Source: Dongia_B soli (lineage in GTDB: Bacteria; Pseudomonadota; Alphaproteobacteria; Dongiales; Dongiaceae). Taken from it: a stretch of 64,000 nt of DNA. Positions within the stretch are counted from its first letter, which is position 1; each line of letters begins with the position of its first letter. The stretch spans positions 1,240,001 through 1,304,000 of the forward strand of contig NZ_JAXCLW010000001.1 of NCBI RefSeq assembly GCF_034044715.1, in the 5' to 3' direction. The translations under genes and the position numbers were made by a program. The notes below the pieces were generated by a model. It did not search any database. It was not told the origin of the DNA and worked only from the letters and a program-made list of their open reading frames with translations. Below are positions 14,239-23,494 of the stretch, one piece after another.

Positions 14239-14273
14239 TCGCAAAAGCCCGTGATCGCCCCAGGCTTTTGCGA
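14239..14273. other. strong 11-bp hairpin between two minus-strand genes
   Basis: TCGCAAAAGCC (14239-14249) pairs perfectly with GGCTTTTGCGA (14263-14273) around a 13-base loop. It lies 26 bases downstream of the SDR stop and upstream of the HugZ-like start. There is no T run on the minus side, so it may be a transcript-stabilising or weak terminating hairpin. Confidence 0.5.
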
Positions 14274-14298
14274 CATCCAGTTACCGGGTCGTGACCGT

Positions 14299-15108
14299 TC
14301 AGGCTGCTTTCGCTGCTGGGTAGCGCTTGGCCGGTTCGCTGCGCGACAGATTCGGCATCAGCTTTACGCGGGCAGCCTCGTAGGCCTCCAGATCGGCATT
14401 GTCAGGCAGGGCTGGGATGGTGATGAATTCGCCTTGATCGAGCCCGGCCAAGGCGGCGTCCACCATGTCCTCCGCCCGCATCACCATCTCAGCCGGCAAA
14501 TGGTCGATCGGGGCACCGAGAAGGTCCCAGAACGCGGTTGCGGTGGCGCCGGGTGCGACGGCCTGGATGCGGATGTTCTTATCGGCAAGCTCGTGCTTCA
14601 GCGACCGGCTGAAAGCGAGAACGAAGGCCTTGGAAGCGCCGTAAACGCCATTCAGCAATTCGGGCGCGATGGCAACCACCGAGGCGATGTTGACGATTGT
14701 ACCGCCGCTCCTGGCGACGAAACCGGGAACTGCGGCATAGGTCAGCCGGGTCAGTGCCGTGATGTTCAGGTCGATCATATTGGTCATTTTGTCGATATCG
14801 GCATCAAGCAGCTGTGCCGTGGCGCCGAAGCCGGCATTGTTGATCAGCAAGGTGATGCTGGAATCGGTGCGGAGCACATTTTCCACCCGCGCCAGATCAG
14901 ACTTGGCGCTGAGATCGGCGGCAATTACTTCGATCGTGCGTCCGGTTTCATCGGCAAGACGGCGGGCCAGATCATCGAGGCGCGGGCGGTTGCGCGCCAC
15001 CAGGATCAGGTTATAGCCACGGCGCGCCAGCCGGTCGGCATAGATTGCGCCGATACCGCTGGAAGCGCCGGTGATCAGGGCAGTGCCATTCTGGGAAGAC
15101 GAGGTCAT
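14299..15108 (-). CDS. SDR family oxidoreductase
   Basis: 269 residues from ATG 15108, with GGAGAA seven bases upstream; the longer frame overlaps the divergent regulator. Classical short-chain dehydrogenase motifs are present: TGASSGIG for the dinucleotide, NNAGFG, the catalytic Ser in NIASVVAIAP and YGASK with the active Tyr and Lys. The product is a soluble NAD(P)-dependent oxidoreductase of unknown substrate. It is divergent from a GlxA/AraC-type regulator, so that regulator probably controls it. Confidence 0.9.
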   Translation of the reverse strand: MTSSSQNGTALITGASSGIGAIYADRLARRGYNLILVARNRPRLDDLARRLADETGRTIEVIAADLSAKSDLARVENVLRTDSSITLLINNAGFGATAQLLDADIDKMTNMIDLNITALTRLTYAAVPGFVARSGGTIVNIASVVAIAPELLNGVYGASKAFVLAFSRSLKHELADKNIRIQAVAPGATATAFWDLLGAPIDHLPAEMVMRAEDMVDAALAGLDQGEFITIPALPDNADLEAYEAARVKLMPNLSRSEPAKRYPAAKAA

Positions 15109-15226
15109 ATAGGTTCTCCGGTTGAAGGAGCCAGCGAGGTGGCTCCTGGATAACCTATGCCCGATCGCCCATGTCTTAAATGTCATATATACAACCTTTT
15201 GGGACATATTCGCGTTAGGTCGAAGC

Positions 15227-16180
15227 ATGCAAGTCATCGGTTTCGTCATTTTTCCGAAGTTCCAGGTGCTGGGCTTCGCCGTGGTGACCGCTTTCGAGGT
15301 AGCCAATGTGGTCGTCGGGGAGGCGATCTATGACTTGCGGCTGCTCTCGGAGCAGGGCGGCCTGATTCGGTCTTCAGCCGGCTTCGCGGTGGAAACGGAG
15401 GCTTTCGGATCGACCGCCGTGACGGAGGCGCAGTTCGATACCATCATCATCGGTGCTGGCATGCAGGTGGAAGCGACGACGCCGGGTCTACTGGATTTCG
15501 TGCGGGATGCGGCGCTGACATCCCGCCGCGTCGCCGCGCCCTGTATCGGCGCCTTTACCCTGGCCGAGGCCGGCCTCCTCGATGGCCGCCGGGCGACCAC
15601 CCATTGGGCTTTCGCCCGCGAGCTGCAAACTCGGTTTCCCCGCTTGAAGGTCGAGGAAGACCGCATTTTCATCATCGACGGGCCGATCTGGACCTCGGCC
15701 GGCATGACCGCCGGCATCGATCTCGCTTTGGCGATGATCGAGAAGGATCTCGGCGCCGACATCGCGCGCGCGGTCGCCCGCAATCTGGTGGTCTATCATC
15801 GGCGCGCGGGCGGCCAGTCGCAGTTCTCCGCTTTGCTGGAGCTGGAACCGAAATCCGACCGCATTCAGCAGGCCTTGGATTACGCTAAGAAAAACCTGAA
15901 ACAGCCGCTGAGCGTCGAGGAACTGGCGGCGGTCGCCCATCTCAGCCCGCGCCAGTTCAGCCGCGCTTTCCGCACTGAAACCGGTCAGTCCCCGGCCAAG
16001 GCAGTGGAGAATCTCCGGGTCGAGACCGCGCGCTTGCTGATGGAACAGGGGCGCCTGTCGATGGATGTGATCGCCGATGAAACCGGTTTTGCCGACCGCG
16101 AACGCATGCGGCGGGCCTTCCTGCGCGCCTTCGGTCAGCCGCCACAAACCGTCCGGCGCAACGCAAGATTGTCGCCTTGA
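15227..16180 (+). CDS. GlxA family transcriptional regulator (DJ-1/PfpI + AraC)
   Basis: 317 residues from ATG 15227. The N-terminal 190 residues form a DJ-1/PfpI-like domain with the nucleophile-elbow Cys in AAPCIGAFTLAEAGLLDG; the C-terminal 95 residues are an AraC-type double helix-turn-helix (LSVEELAAVAHLSPRQFSRA, DVIADETGFADRERMRRAF). Such proteins act as sensors of small metabolites and regulate nearby catabolic genes. The 118-base gap to the divergent SDR gene has an inverted repeat GGAGCCA/TGGCTCC and TGTC/GACA arms that could be its site. Confidence 0.9.
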   Translation: MQVIGFVIFPKFQVLGFAVVTAFEVANVVVGEAIYDLRLLSEQGGLIRSSAGFAVETEAFGSTAVTEAQFDTIIIGAGMQVEATTPGLLDFVRDAALTSRRVAAPCIGAFTLAEAGLLDGRRATTHWAFARELQTRFPRLKVEEDRIFIIDGPIWTSAGMTAGIDLALAMIEKDLGADIARAVARNLVVYHRRAGGQSQFSALLELEPKSDRIQQALDYAKKNLKQPLSVEELAAVAHLSPRQFSRAFRTETGQSPAKAVENLRVETARLLMEQGRLSMDVIADETGFADRERMRRAFLRAFGQPPQTVRRNARLSP

Positions 16181-16338
16181 CGAAGTTTTTGTCGATTGAT
16201 CAATGAGTTAGCTTGTGCGACCTATCTGCGTCGTCCGCTAAATACTGCAATTTCGCCCAAATTCCGTCATACTGCGGGCCGATCTTGGCAGCACGGGGCG
16301 GAAACGCTATCAGTTGGGCCAAGAAGGAGTATGCGCCA

Positions 16339-17037
16339 ATGCCGCAGACCATTGCGCTTGTCGATGACGATCGCAATATCCTCACCTCAGTGTCGATGAC
16401 ATTGGAGGCCGAGGGATTCGCCGTGCGAACCTATACCGACGGGGCGGAGGCGCTGCGGGCGCTGTCCAGCCAGCCGGTCGATCTCGCCGTTCTCGACATC
16501 AAGATGCCGCGCATGGATGGCATGGAGCTTTTGGAAAAGCTCCGGCGCAGCAGCGACGTTCCCGTCATTTTCCTGACCTCGAAAGACGACGAGGTGGATG
16601 AATTGATGGGCCTGCGCATGGGTGCGGACGATTACATCAAGAAGCCCTTTTCGCAGCGTCTGCTGATCGAACGCATTCGCACCCTGCTGCGCCGCGAACT
16701 CAGTCGCGGCGGTGTGGGCGAGAAGCCCGGCGAAGCGGCGCTGATCCGTGGAAGTCTGATGCTCGATCCGACCCGCCATCTCTGCACCTGGCAGAACGTG
16801 CCGGTAGAATTGACGGTGACGGAGTTTCTGCTGCTGAAGGCGCTCGCGCAGCGGCCGGGACATGTGAAAAGCCGCGACCAGTTGATGGATGCCGCTTATG
16901 GCGAGAATATCTATGTCGACGACCGGACGATCGACAGCCATATCAAGCGGCTGCGCAAGAAGTTCAAGGCGGTCGATGACAGCTTCAATCAGATCGAAAC
17001 GCTCTATGGCGTTGGCTATCGCTACAAGGATGCTTAG
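16339..17037 (+). CDS. chvI: response regulator ChvI
   Basis: 232 residues from ATG 16339 (AAGGAG upstream). Receiver domain with acidic pair DDD at residues 9-11, phospho-acceptor Asp53 in VLDIKMPRMDG and the Lys in LTSKDD; the C-terminal OmpR/PhoB winged helix ends DDRTIDSHIKRLRKKFK and LYGVGYRY. Placement directly before a ChvG-type kinase and the HprK/PTS genes is the conserved alphaproteobacterial order. ChvI controls envelope, acid-stress and host-interaction genes in rhizobia and Brucella; here the likely role is envelope or nutrient sensing. Confidence 0.9.
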   Translation: MPQTIALVDDDRNILTSVSMTLEAEGFAVRTYTDGAEALRALSSQPVDLAVLDIKMPRMDGMELLEKLRRSSDVPVIFLTSKDDEVDELMGLRMGADDYIKKPFSQRLLIERIRTLLRRELSRGGVGEKPGEAALIRGSLMLDPTRHLCTWQNVPVELTVTEFLLLKALAQRPGHVKSRDQLMDAAYGENIYVDDRTIDSHIKRLRKKFKAVDDSFNQIETLYGVGYRYKDA

Positions 17038-17067
17038 CGAGGCGGCCGATAGCGGGCCATTGCGGCC

Positions 17068-19164
17068 ATGACGGATTTCGCGCCAGACGATCTGTCGCCG
17101 GAAAATCGTTCACGGCCGTCTGGCAACAGGACGTCGCGCGACGGGGTAGGCCCCGGCGTGAATCGCCGCGTCAGTCTCGGCATGCCCGGCGTTCCCTCCA
17201 CCCTGGCCGATGCCAGCAGCAAGCAAGCCAGGCGACGCTTCCGCTGGTTTAGTTGGTGGAAAGCAGCGGACGAGGTCACGCAGACACCTCCAGCAAGGGC
17301 TAACCAGGACGGAAAGGATCAAGGACGGCGAGAGCCCGTCCTGGTCGGTGGCCGCAAACCTCTTGCTGCAGATTATACGAATGTCACCAAGGTCGTGCCT
17401 TTACGCGACCGCCGGGATGTGTCCCACCCGGAAGCATCTCCAGCAGAGATGCTGCGCTCCGATCTGCCGCGCCCCGAAAGGCCCGGACGCGGCAGGGAGG
17501 AAGTTGACCGTGATTCCGCCGGCGACGAAGCGCAGAAAATGCGGCGTGACAAGACCCGGCCGAGCGCCAGCCATCGCCCGTTATGGCAATCTCCGCTGAC
17601 GCGCAGAATCCTCGCCGTCAATATGCTGGCTTTGGCCATTCCGATTATCGGTCTGCTCTATCTCGATTCTTATCGCAGCAGCCTGATCCAATCCGAACTG
17701 GAATTGCTGCAGACCGAAGGTAAGCTCTTCTCCGGCGCGCTGGCGGCGAGCGGCGTTGCCACTGGTCCTTTGGGTGACGAGCGCCTGGTGCCGGAGACGA
17801 CACGCCAGACGGTGCGCCGTTTGGTCGATGTCTCGAAAACGCGCGCCCGGTTGTTTGCGCCCGATGGTGCCTTGCTTGCCGATAGTTTCCTCCTCTCCGG
17901 TCCGGGCGGCGTGGTCGAAATTCAACCGCTGCCACCCCCGGAACCCGATCACGGTTTCCTCTGGCAGGCCGTCATCCAGGCCTATAACTGGGCCTTGGCA
18001 TTGTTGCCCAATGGTACGCGTCTCCCGCCCTACAGCGAATCCGCCATCCAGACGGCGGGCGATTATCCCGAAGTGCAGAAGGCGCTCAGCGGCGAGATCG
18101 GCACCTTTATCCGCGATGCCGGCAACGGTTCGCTGGTGCTTAGCGTTGCGGTTCCGGTGCAGCGATATCGGCAGGTTCTCGGCGCGCTGTTCCTGACCAA
18201 GAGCGGGGAGAGCATCGAGAACACTTTGCGCGATACGCGGCTCACCATTCTCGGCGTGTTCGGTGTTGCGCTCACTGTCACGGTACTCTTGTCCTTCTAT
18301 CTCTCAAGCACCATCGCCCTGCCGATCCATCGCCTCGCCGATGCGGCGGACCGGGTGCGCCGGGCCAAAGGGCGCAAAATCACCATTCCCGATCTCACGC
18401 GCCGCCGTGACGAAATTGGCGATCTCTCCGGCTCGCTGCGGGACATGACGCGCGCCGTCTGGAATCGCATGGATGCGATCGAACGTTTCGCTGCCGATGT
18501 CGCTCATGAAATCAAGAACCCCCTTACGTCGCTGCGATCCGCCGTGGAGACGGTGGCGCGGGTTGAGGATCCGTTGCAGCAGAAGAAGCTGATGAGCATC
18601 ATTCTGGATGACGTGCAGCGATTGAACCGGTTGATCAGCGACATCTCCGACGCCTCTCGCGTTGACGCCGAAATGTCGCGTTCCGAAGCCGGGCCGGTCG
18701 ATCTGCGCGACATTCTGCAGGCGATGGCCGATATTCATGCGACGACTGCGGATGACACGGCGCCGCATCTCTCGCTTGATCTGCCGGAAAAGACCAATCT
18801 GACCGTGCTTGGCATGGAAGGACGCCTCGGCCAGGTACTGCGCAATCTCGTCAGCAATGCCATTTCCTTCAGCCCGCCCGCCGGCGAAATTGTCCTGCGA
18901 GCCCGGCGCCAGGGCCGGTCCATTCTGGTCATGGTGGATGACCAAGGGCCTGGTATTCCCCCCGATAAACTGACCGCGATCTTCGAACGCTTCTACAGTG
19001 AACGGCCGAAAGGCGAGAAGTTCGGCACGCATTCCGGCCTCGGTCTCAGCATCTCGAAACAAATCGTCGAGGCTCACGGCGGGACGCTGACAGCGGAAAA
19101 CCTGCGCGACGAAGAGAACAATATTCTCGGCGCCCGTTTCACGCTGCGATTGCCGGCGATCTGA
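17068..19164 (+). CDS. chvG: sensor histidine kinase ChvG with long N-terminal extension
   Basis: 698 residues. Residues 1 to about 175 are hydrophilic and rich in Arg, Pro, Asp and Ser, without a fold I recognise. TM1 is at about 188-203 (ILAVNMLALAIPIIGLLYL), then a periplasmic stimulus-sensing domain, TM2 at about 395-415, HAMP, the phosphorylated His480 in ADVAHEIKNPL, and HATPase N- and G-boxes (LRNLVSNAISFSPP, DDQGPGIPPDKL, GLGLSISKQIVEAHGG). It autophosphorylates and passes phosphate to ChvI. Typical ChvG has little before TM1, so the start may be downstream or the extension is real. Confidence 0.9.
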   Translation: MTDFAPDDLSPENRSRPSGNRTSRDGVGPGVNRRVSLGMPGVPSTLADASSKQARRRFRWFSWWKAADEVTQTPPARANQDGKDQGRREPVLVGGRKPLAADYTNVTKVVPLRDRRDVSHPEASPAEMLRSDLPRPERPGRGREEVDRDSAGDEAQKMRRDKTRPSASHRPLWQSPLTRRILAVNMLALAIPIIGLLYLDSYRSSLIQSELELLQTEGKLFSGALAASGVATGPLGDERLVPETTRQTVRRLVDVSKTRARLFAPDGALLADSFLLSGPGGVVEIQPLPPPEPDHGFLWQAVIQAYNWALALLPNGTRLPPYSESAIQTAGDYPEVQKALSGEIGTFIRDAGNGSLVLSVAVPVQRYRQVLGALFLTKSGESIENTLRDTRLTILGVFGVALTVTVLLSFYLSSTIALPIHRLADAADRVRRAKGRKITIPDLTRRRDEIGDLSGSLRDMTRAVWNRMDAIERFAADVAHEIKNPLTSLRSAVETVARVEDPLQQKKLMSIILDDVQRLNRLISDISDASRVDAEMSRSEAGPVDLRDILQAMADIHATTADDTAPHLSLDLPEKTNLTVLGMEGRLGQVLRNLVSNAISFSPPAGEIVLRARRQGRSILVMVDDQGPGIPPDKLTAIFERFYSERPKGEKFGTHSGLGLSISKQIVEAHGGTLTAENLRDEENNILGARFTLRLPAI

Positions 19165-19184
19165 CCGAGCGGCATCGAAGCGTC

Positions 19185-19670
19185 ATGCAATCCGATCAGT
19201 CGATAAGCAGCTCTGACACGCTTTGGCATGAGTTGGTTGCCGGGACCAGCATCGCGATCTGCGATGCCGGGGTGTTGCTGATCGGTCCGCCGGGGGCCGG
19301 CAAATCGGATCTGGCCTTGCGCCTCATCGATGAGGGCGCCAAGCTAATTGCGGACGACCTGACGGAATTGCGTCGCCATGGTGACCATCTCGTCGCCTTG
19401 TACCCGGCAGTGGCTCCCGCCGATCTGCGGGGTCGCATGGAGGTCCGGGGGCTCGGCATCATGCCGGTTCCTTCCGTTGCGGCGCCACTGCCCTTGCGTC
19501 TGATCGTCGAGTTGACCGCGCCGATCGAGCGGATGCCCGAACCGGCGGTGCGGCTTTATGCCGGCATTGCGGTGCCATGCGTGCATCTGGCCGCTTTCGA
19601 GGCCTCGGCACCGGCAAAACTGCGGCTTGCGGTCGCCGCCGCAGCCGGCCATATAATGGCGCCCTTATGA
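19185..19670 (+). CDS. hprK: HPr kinase/phosphatase, short alphaproteobacterial form
   Basis: 161 residues containing only the kinase domain: Walker A GPPGAGKSD at residues 34-42, then LIADDLTELRRHGDHLVALYP and the HprK block LRGRMEVRGLGIMPVP. Alphaproteobacteria carry this half-length enzyme, which phosphorylates HPr on a regulatory Ser and links PTS state to two-component signalling. Its stop overlaps the rapZ start (ATGA). The neighbours chvG upstream and rapZ, EIIA and HPr downstream confirm the assignment. Confidence 0.93.
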   Translation: MQSDQSISSSDTLWHELVAGTSIAICDAGVLLIGPPGAGKSDLALRLIDEGAKLIADDLTELRRHGDHLVALYPAVAPADLRGRMEVRGLGIMPVPSVAAPLPLRLIVELTAPIERMPEPAVRLYAGIAVPCVHLAAFEASAPAKLRLAVAAAAGHIMAPL

Positions 19671-20695
19671 GCATCGACCCAGTTGCACCCGTTGCGCCCT
19701 CGGCCGGCGCGGATACATCTGCCGGCGCCGCCGGCAAGCATAATGGTCATGGCCCGTCGGGGCCGTCGGCCGGGCGTCCCCAATCCCGTCATGAACCATC
19801 GCGTCATGAGGAAGAAGGCCGTCGTGTCATCCTGGTCACCGGCATGGCCGGAGCCGGCCGAAGCACCGCGCTGAAATGCCTGGAGGATCTCGGTTACGAA
19901 GCGGTCGATAATCTGCCTTTGGCCCTGGCGCCGCATTTGCTGAGCGGCCTATCCGCTGCCAGCAGCGATGTGGCTGCCGATCGCAACCGGCCGATTGCGA
20001 TCGGTATCGATGCCCGGACGCGTGATTTCACGGCCCAGGCAGTGACCGATCTGGTGGCCCAATTGCGTGGCGACCGCTGGCTGGATTCGACGCTCATTTT
20101 CATGGATTGCGAAGACGAGATCTTACGCCGCCGGTTTACCGAGACGCGCCGACGGCATCCTTTGGCGCCTGAGGGCACGGTGCTCGACGGCATCCAGCAG
20201 GAGCGCCGGCTGATCGCCCCGCTGCGCCTGCTGGCCGATCTCATCATCGATACCAGCGATCAGGCCAGCGGCGATCTGAAACGGCTGCTCAGCGGGCGCT
20301 TCGCTCTCGACCGGCGGTCGGGCGTCGCGATATCGGTTGTGTCGTTTTCCTTCCGCCGCGGTTTGCCGCGCGAAGCCGATTTGGTCTTCGATGTGCGCTT
20401 CCTTGACAATCCGCATTACGATCCCGTCTTGCGGCCGTTAACTGGTGAGGACGAGGCGGTCGGCGCCATGATTGCGGCCGATCCGGCCTTTGCCGCTTTT
20501 TTTCCCGCTTTGACCGATTTGCTCCTGCCGCTATTGCCGGGTTATGAACGCGAGGGGAAAAGTTACCTGACGGTGGCGATCGGCTGTACCGGCGGGCGGC
20601 ATCGCTCAGTTTATGTTGCGCGGCGTGTGGCGGCATGGTTGCGCCAGCGAGGACAGGACGTCGCCTTGACGCATCGTGATTTGGAGCGGTCGTGA
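19667..20695 (+). CDS. rapZ: RapZ family nucleotide-binding protein
   Basis: 342 residues from ATG 19667 in ATGA overlap with hprK. The first 50 residues are Ala/Gly/His-rich and unstructured. The P-loop is LVTGMAGAGRST, with Arg in place of the usual Lys as in other alphaproteobacterial homologues. The C-terminal domain includes SFSFRRGLPREADLVFDVRF, LDNPHYDP and the end block TVAIGCTGGRHRSVYVARR. In E. coli RapZ is the RNase E adapter for GlmZ; in Alphaproteobacteria the role is unproven but the gene is fixed in the PTS cluster. Confidence 0.92.
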   Translation: MSIDPVAPVAPSAGADTSAGAAGKHNGHGPSGPSAGRPQSRHEPSRHEEEGRRVILVTGMAGAGRSTALKCLEDLGYEAVDNLPLALAPHLLSGLSAASSDVAADRNRPIAIGIDARTRDFTAQAVTDLVAQLRGDRWLDSTLIFMDCEDEILRRRFTETRRRHPLAPEGTVLDGIQQERRLIAPLRLLADLIIDTSDQASGDLKRLLSGRFALDRRSGVAISVVSFSFRRGLPREADLVFDVRFLDNPHYDPVLRPLTGEDEAVGAMIAADPAFAAFFPALTDLLLPLLPGYEREGKSYLTVAIGCTGGRHRSVYVARRVAAWLRQRGQDVALTHRDLERS

Positions 20696-20718
20696 CGATA
20701 CAAGATAAATATAAACAA

Positions 20719-20724
20719 TATAAT
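20719..20724 (+). promoter_or_regulatory. possible -10 box ahead of the PTS genes
   Basis: TATAAT at 20719-20724 lies in a locally AT-rich stretch after rapZ and 122 bases before the EIIA start. No convincing -35 box is visible. The 150-base gap and this box suggest that EIIA-HPr-EI can be transcribed separately from hprK-rapZ. Confidence 0.3.
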
Positions 20725-20845
20725 CTTCAGGCAGGGTGAGCTTCACATGGTAATTTCCGCATGATGACCTTCAGGGGACGCATCCGCCGGGCCGATAATA
20801 CAACGGCAGGCCAAGCAAGCCGGTGCGTACGAGGGGGATGAGGCG

Positions 20846-21253
20846 ATGATCGGAATGGTCCTGGTAACCCACGGCAATCTGGCCGCCGAATTCCTCTCGG
20901 CGCTGGAACATGTCGTGGGCAAGCAGACGCAAGTGGCAACGGTTTGTATCGGTGCCGACGACGATATGGAGCTGCGTCGTCAGGAGATCTTTCAACGTGT
21001 GGCGGAGGTCGATAGCGGCGACGGCGTCGTGCTGGCGACGGATATGTTCGGGGGTACACCATCCAATCTCGCGATCTCCATGCTGGATCGGGCGAATGTC
21101 GAAGTCATTGCTGGCGTCAATCTGCCGCTGTTGATAAAGCTCGCCTCGGTGCGCAAGACGCAGAAGCTGGCCGAAGCTGTGAGCACGGCACAGGATGCCG
21201 GTCGTAAATATATCAATGTCGCATCGCAACTCTTGGCAGCCAGCGAGAAATGA
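20846..21253 (+). CDS. PTS EIIA component, mannose (ManX) type
   Basis: 135 residues starting MIGMVLVTHGNLAAEFLSAL; His9 is the phosphorylated residue of mannose-type EIIA domains, and VVLATDMFGGTPSNLAISML is the second family signature. No EIIB, EIIC or EIID genes are nearby, so this is the regulatory, transport-free PTS typical of Alphaproteobacteria, whose phosphorylation state feeds other regulators. Strong GAGGGGGATGAGG precedes ATG 20846, and the stop overlaps the HPr start by ATGA. Confidence 0.92.
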   Translation: MIGMVLVTHGNLAAEFLSALEHVVGKQTQVATVCIGADDDMELRRQEIFQRVAEVDSGDGVVLATDMFGGTPSNLAISMLDRANVEVIAGVNLPLLIKLASVRKTQKLAEAVSTAQDAGRKYINVASQLLAASEK

Positions 21254-21558
21254 AGACGCGCATGACCAATGGCGAGAGCAATGCCGCGACCGGCGGTCCT
21301 GTCAAGATCGTAATTAAAAACCAGCGCGGCTTGCATGCGCGGGCCGCAGCGAAATTTGTCAAGGTGGCAAGCGGTTTCGACGCCGATATTCGCGTCATCA
21401 AAGGCGAGGTCGAAGTCAGCGGTCAATCGATCATGGGGCTGATGATGCTGGCCGCGGGAATCGGCTGTGAAATCGAATTGCGCGCCAGCGGACCGGCAGC
21501 GTCCACCGCTCTGCGGGCGATCACCGAGTTGATCGATCGTAAATTTGACGAAGAGTAA
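21250..21558 (+). CDS. HPr family phosphocarrier protein
   Basis: 102 residues from ATG 21250, coupled to the EIIA stop; ATG 21262 is an alternative. The active-site block is NQRGLHARAAAKFV with His29 accepting phosphate from EI, and the regulatory Ser block is VSGQSIMGLMMLAAGIG, the target of HprK. An N-terminal extension of about 16 residues precedes the fold. It receives phosphate from EI (next gene, 3 bases later) and passes it to the EIIA. Confidence 0.94.
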   Translation: MKTRMTNGESNAATGGPVKIVIKNQRGLHARAAAKFVKVASGFDADIRVIKGEVEVSGQSIMGLMMLAAGIGCEIELRASGPAASTALRAITELIDRKFDEE

Positions 21559-21561
21559 TCG

Positions 21562-23481
21562 ATGATGGCGAAATCCGGTCGCAAGGACACGGACGGAAAG
21601 AAAGAACCAGGCATCAAGAGGGCCGCGGCACAACGCGGCGGAAAAATCGAAGGCGGGAAGATCGACGGCGCAAAGCCCGACACCGTGCGAAAGCGGACCA
21701 GGACCGCCGCGAAACCACATGGCCGCCAGGACCGGCACAATGTCATTCTCGAAGGATTGGGTGTTGCTGGCGGCATCGGCATCGGCCAGGTCCATCTGAT
21801 GGAAACCGGCGATGTGCATGTGCCGGAATATGAAATCCCAGTCGAGAAAATCGAGGCCGAGCTTGAGCGCTTCGTGGCGGCGCGTGAAAAGGCCGAACGC
21901 CAGATCAAAAAGCTGAAAACCAAATCGCTCGATCTGCATGGCAGTGCGGCGGAGGAAATGGGTTTTCTCCTCGATGCACATCTGCAGATGCTTTCCAGCT
22001 CGCGGGTGACGAGGGGTGTCGAACAGCGCATCCGGCACCACCAGAATGCCGAAGCGGCGGTGCAGGCGGAGATCTCGAAAGTCGCCCAGGACTTCGCCGG
22101 TCTCGGCGATGATTATCTTGCCGCCCGCGCCACCGATGTGCGCGAAGTCGGCGCACGCCTGCTGCGCAATCTGACCAAGACGCCCTATCAGGCCTTCAAG
22201 CATCTACCGGCAGGCTCCATCGTCGTGGCAGAGGAATTGACGCCTTCCGACACTGCTTTGCTCGATCCGAAGCAGATATTTGGCTTTGCCACGGTGCTTG
22301 GCGGCGCGGAAAGCCATACCGCCATCATGGCGCGGTCGCTCGGCATCCCGGCGGTGCTGGGCATTCCGGATTTGCTGGGCCGCACCAAAACCGGCGACAT
22401 CGTCATCGTCGATGGCACGGCCGGCCGCGTCATTATCAATCCCGGCGAGGCCTTGCTGGCGGATTACCGCCGCCGCCAGGGAGAGCTGGAGCGCGATGTC
22501 AAGCAGCTCGCCCGCTTGCGCAAGCTACCCGCGGTGACGCGCGATGGCCGCCGCGTCGGCCTGCTGGCCAATCTGGAATTGCCGCGCGAAGTGGCGATGG
22601 CGGCGCAGGCGGGGGCTGAGGGCATCGGTCTCGTACGCACCGAATTCCTGTTCATGAACCGCGAGGACCTGCCGAGCGAGGACGAACAATACCGGGCTTT
22701 GCGCGAAATCATCGAAGGGATGGAGGGGCGACCCGTCACCATCCGCACGCTCGATCTGGGTGGTGACAAGCTGGCGGTGTCGCTCGGCGACCGGCTGGGT
22801 GAATCGGCGAATCCCGCACTCGGCTTACGCGCCATTCGCCTCAGCCTGCGCGAGCGTCATCTGCTTGACACGCAATTGGCCGCGATCCTGCGGGCCGCTA
22901 CGCATGGCACGGTGCGCATCTTGCTGCCGATGATCTCGTCGGTCGGGGAGGTGAAGCAGGTGCGTGAGGCCTTGGTGCAGGTGGCGCGGCGCTTGAAACG
23001 GCGCGGTGCCAAGGTGCCGGATCCGTTGCCGTCTGTCGGCGTGATGATCGAGGTGCCGGGGGCTGCTTTGGCGGCTGATGCGCTGGCTCAAGTGTCGGAT
23101 TTCTTCGCCATCGGATCGAACGATCTCACCATGTATACCCTGGCGATCGATCGCGGCGAGGAGCAGGTAGCGCATCTCTATAATCCGCTCCATCCGGCGG
23201 TGCTGCGGCTCATTCAATTCGCCACCGAAGCCGCCTTGCGTTCCGGCATCCAAATCAGCATCTGTGGCGAAATCGCCGGCGATCCGCGTTACACGCCGTT
23301 GCTGCTCGGCCTCGGCATCCAGGATCTCAGCATGGCATCGACCTCCTTGCCGCGGGTGAAGCAGCGTATCCGCAATATCGATTTCGTCGCGGCGACGCGC
23401 TGTGCGCGATTGATCATGGACCAGTCCGATATGGGGCGGATTGCCATGTTGCTGGATGATTTCAACGCTCTTGCCATGTGA
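21562..23481 (+). CDS. ptsI: PTS enzyme I (phosphoenolpyruvate-protein phosphotransferase)
   Basis: 639 residues. Residues 1-58 form a very basic Lys/Gly/Arg extension containing the near-repeat GGKIEGGKIDGAK, which ordinary EI lacks. Then comes the standard fold: the HPr-binding helical domain, the phospho-His252 in GGAESHTAIMARSLGIPAV, and a C-terminal PEP-binding barrel (GIGLVRTEFLFMNREDLPSE, VMIEVPGAALAADALA, FFAIGSNDLTMYTLAIDRG). It uses PEP to phosphorylate HPr. It starts 3 bases after the HPr stop. Confidence 0.95.
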   Translation: MMAKSGRKDTDGKKEPGIKRAAAQRGGKIEGGKIDGAKPDTVRKRTRTAAKPHGRQDRHNVILEGLGVAGGIGIGQVHLMETGDVHVPEYEIPVEKIEAELERFVAAREKAERQIKKLKTKSLDLHGSAAEEMGFLLDAHLQMLSSSRVTRGVEQRIRHHQNAEAAVQAEISKVAQDFAGLGDDYLAARATDVREVGARLLRNLTKTPYQAFKHLPAGSIVVAEELTPSDTALLDPKQIFGFATVLGGAESHTAIMARSLGIPAVLGIPDLLGRTKTGDIVIVDGTAGRVIINPGEALLADYRRRQGELERDVKQLARLRKLPAVTRDGRRVGLLANLELPREVAMAAQAGAEGIGLVRTEFLFMNREDLPSEDEQYRALREIIEGMEGRPVTIRTLDLGGDKLAVSLGDRLGESANPALGLRAIRLSLRERHLLDTQLAAILRAATHGTVRILLPMISSVGEVKQVREALVQVARRLKRRGAKVPDPLPSVGVMIEVPGAALAADALAQVSDFFAIGSNDLTMYTLAIDRGEEQVAHLYNPLHPAVLRLIQFATEAALRSGIQISICGEIAGDPRYTPLLLGLGIQDLSMASTSLPRVKQRIRNIDFVAATRCARLIMDQSDMGRIAMLLDDFNALAM

Positions 23482-23494
23482 AAAGGCGATCCGG

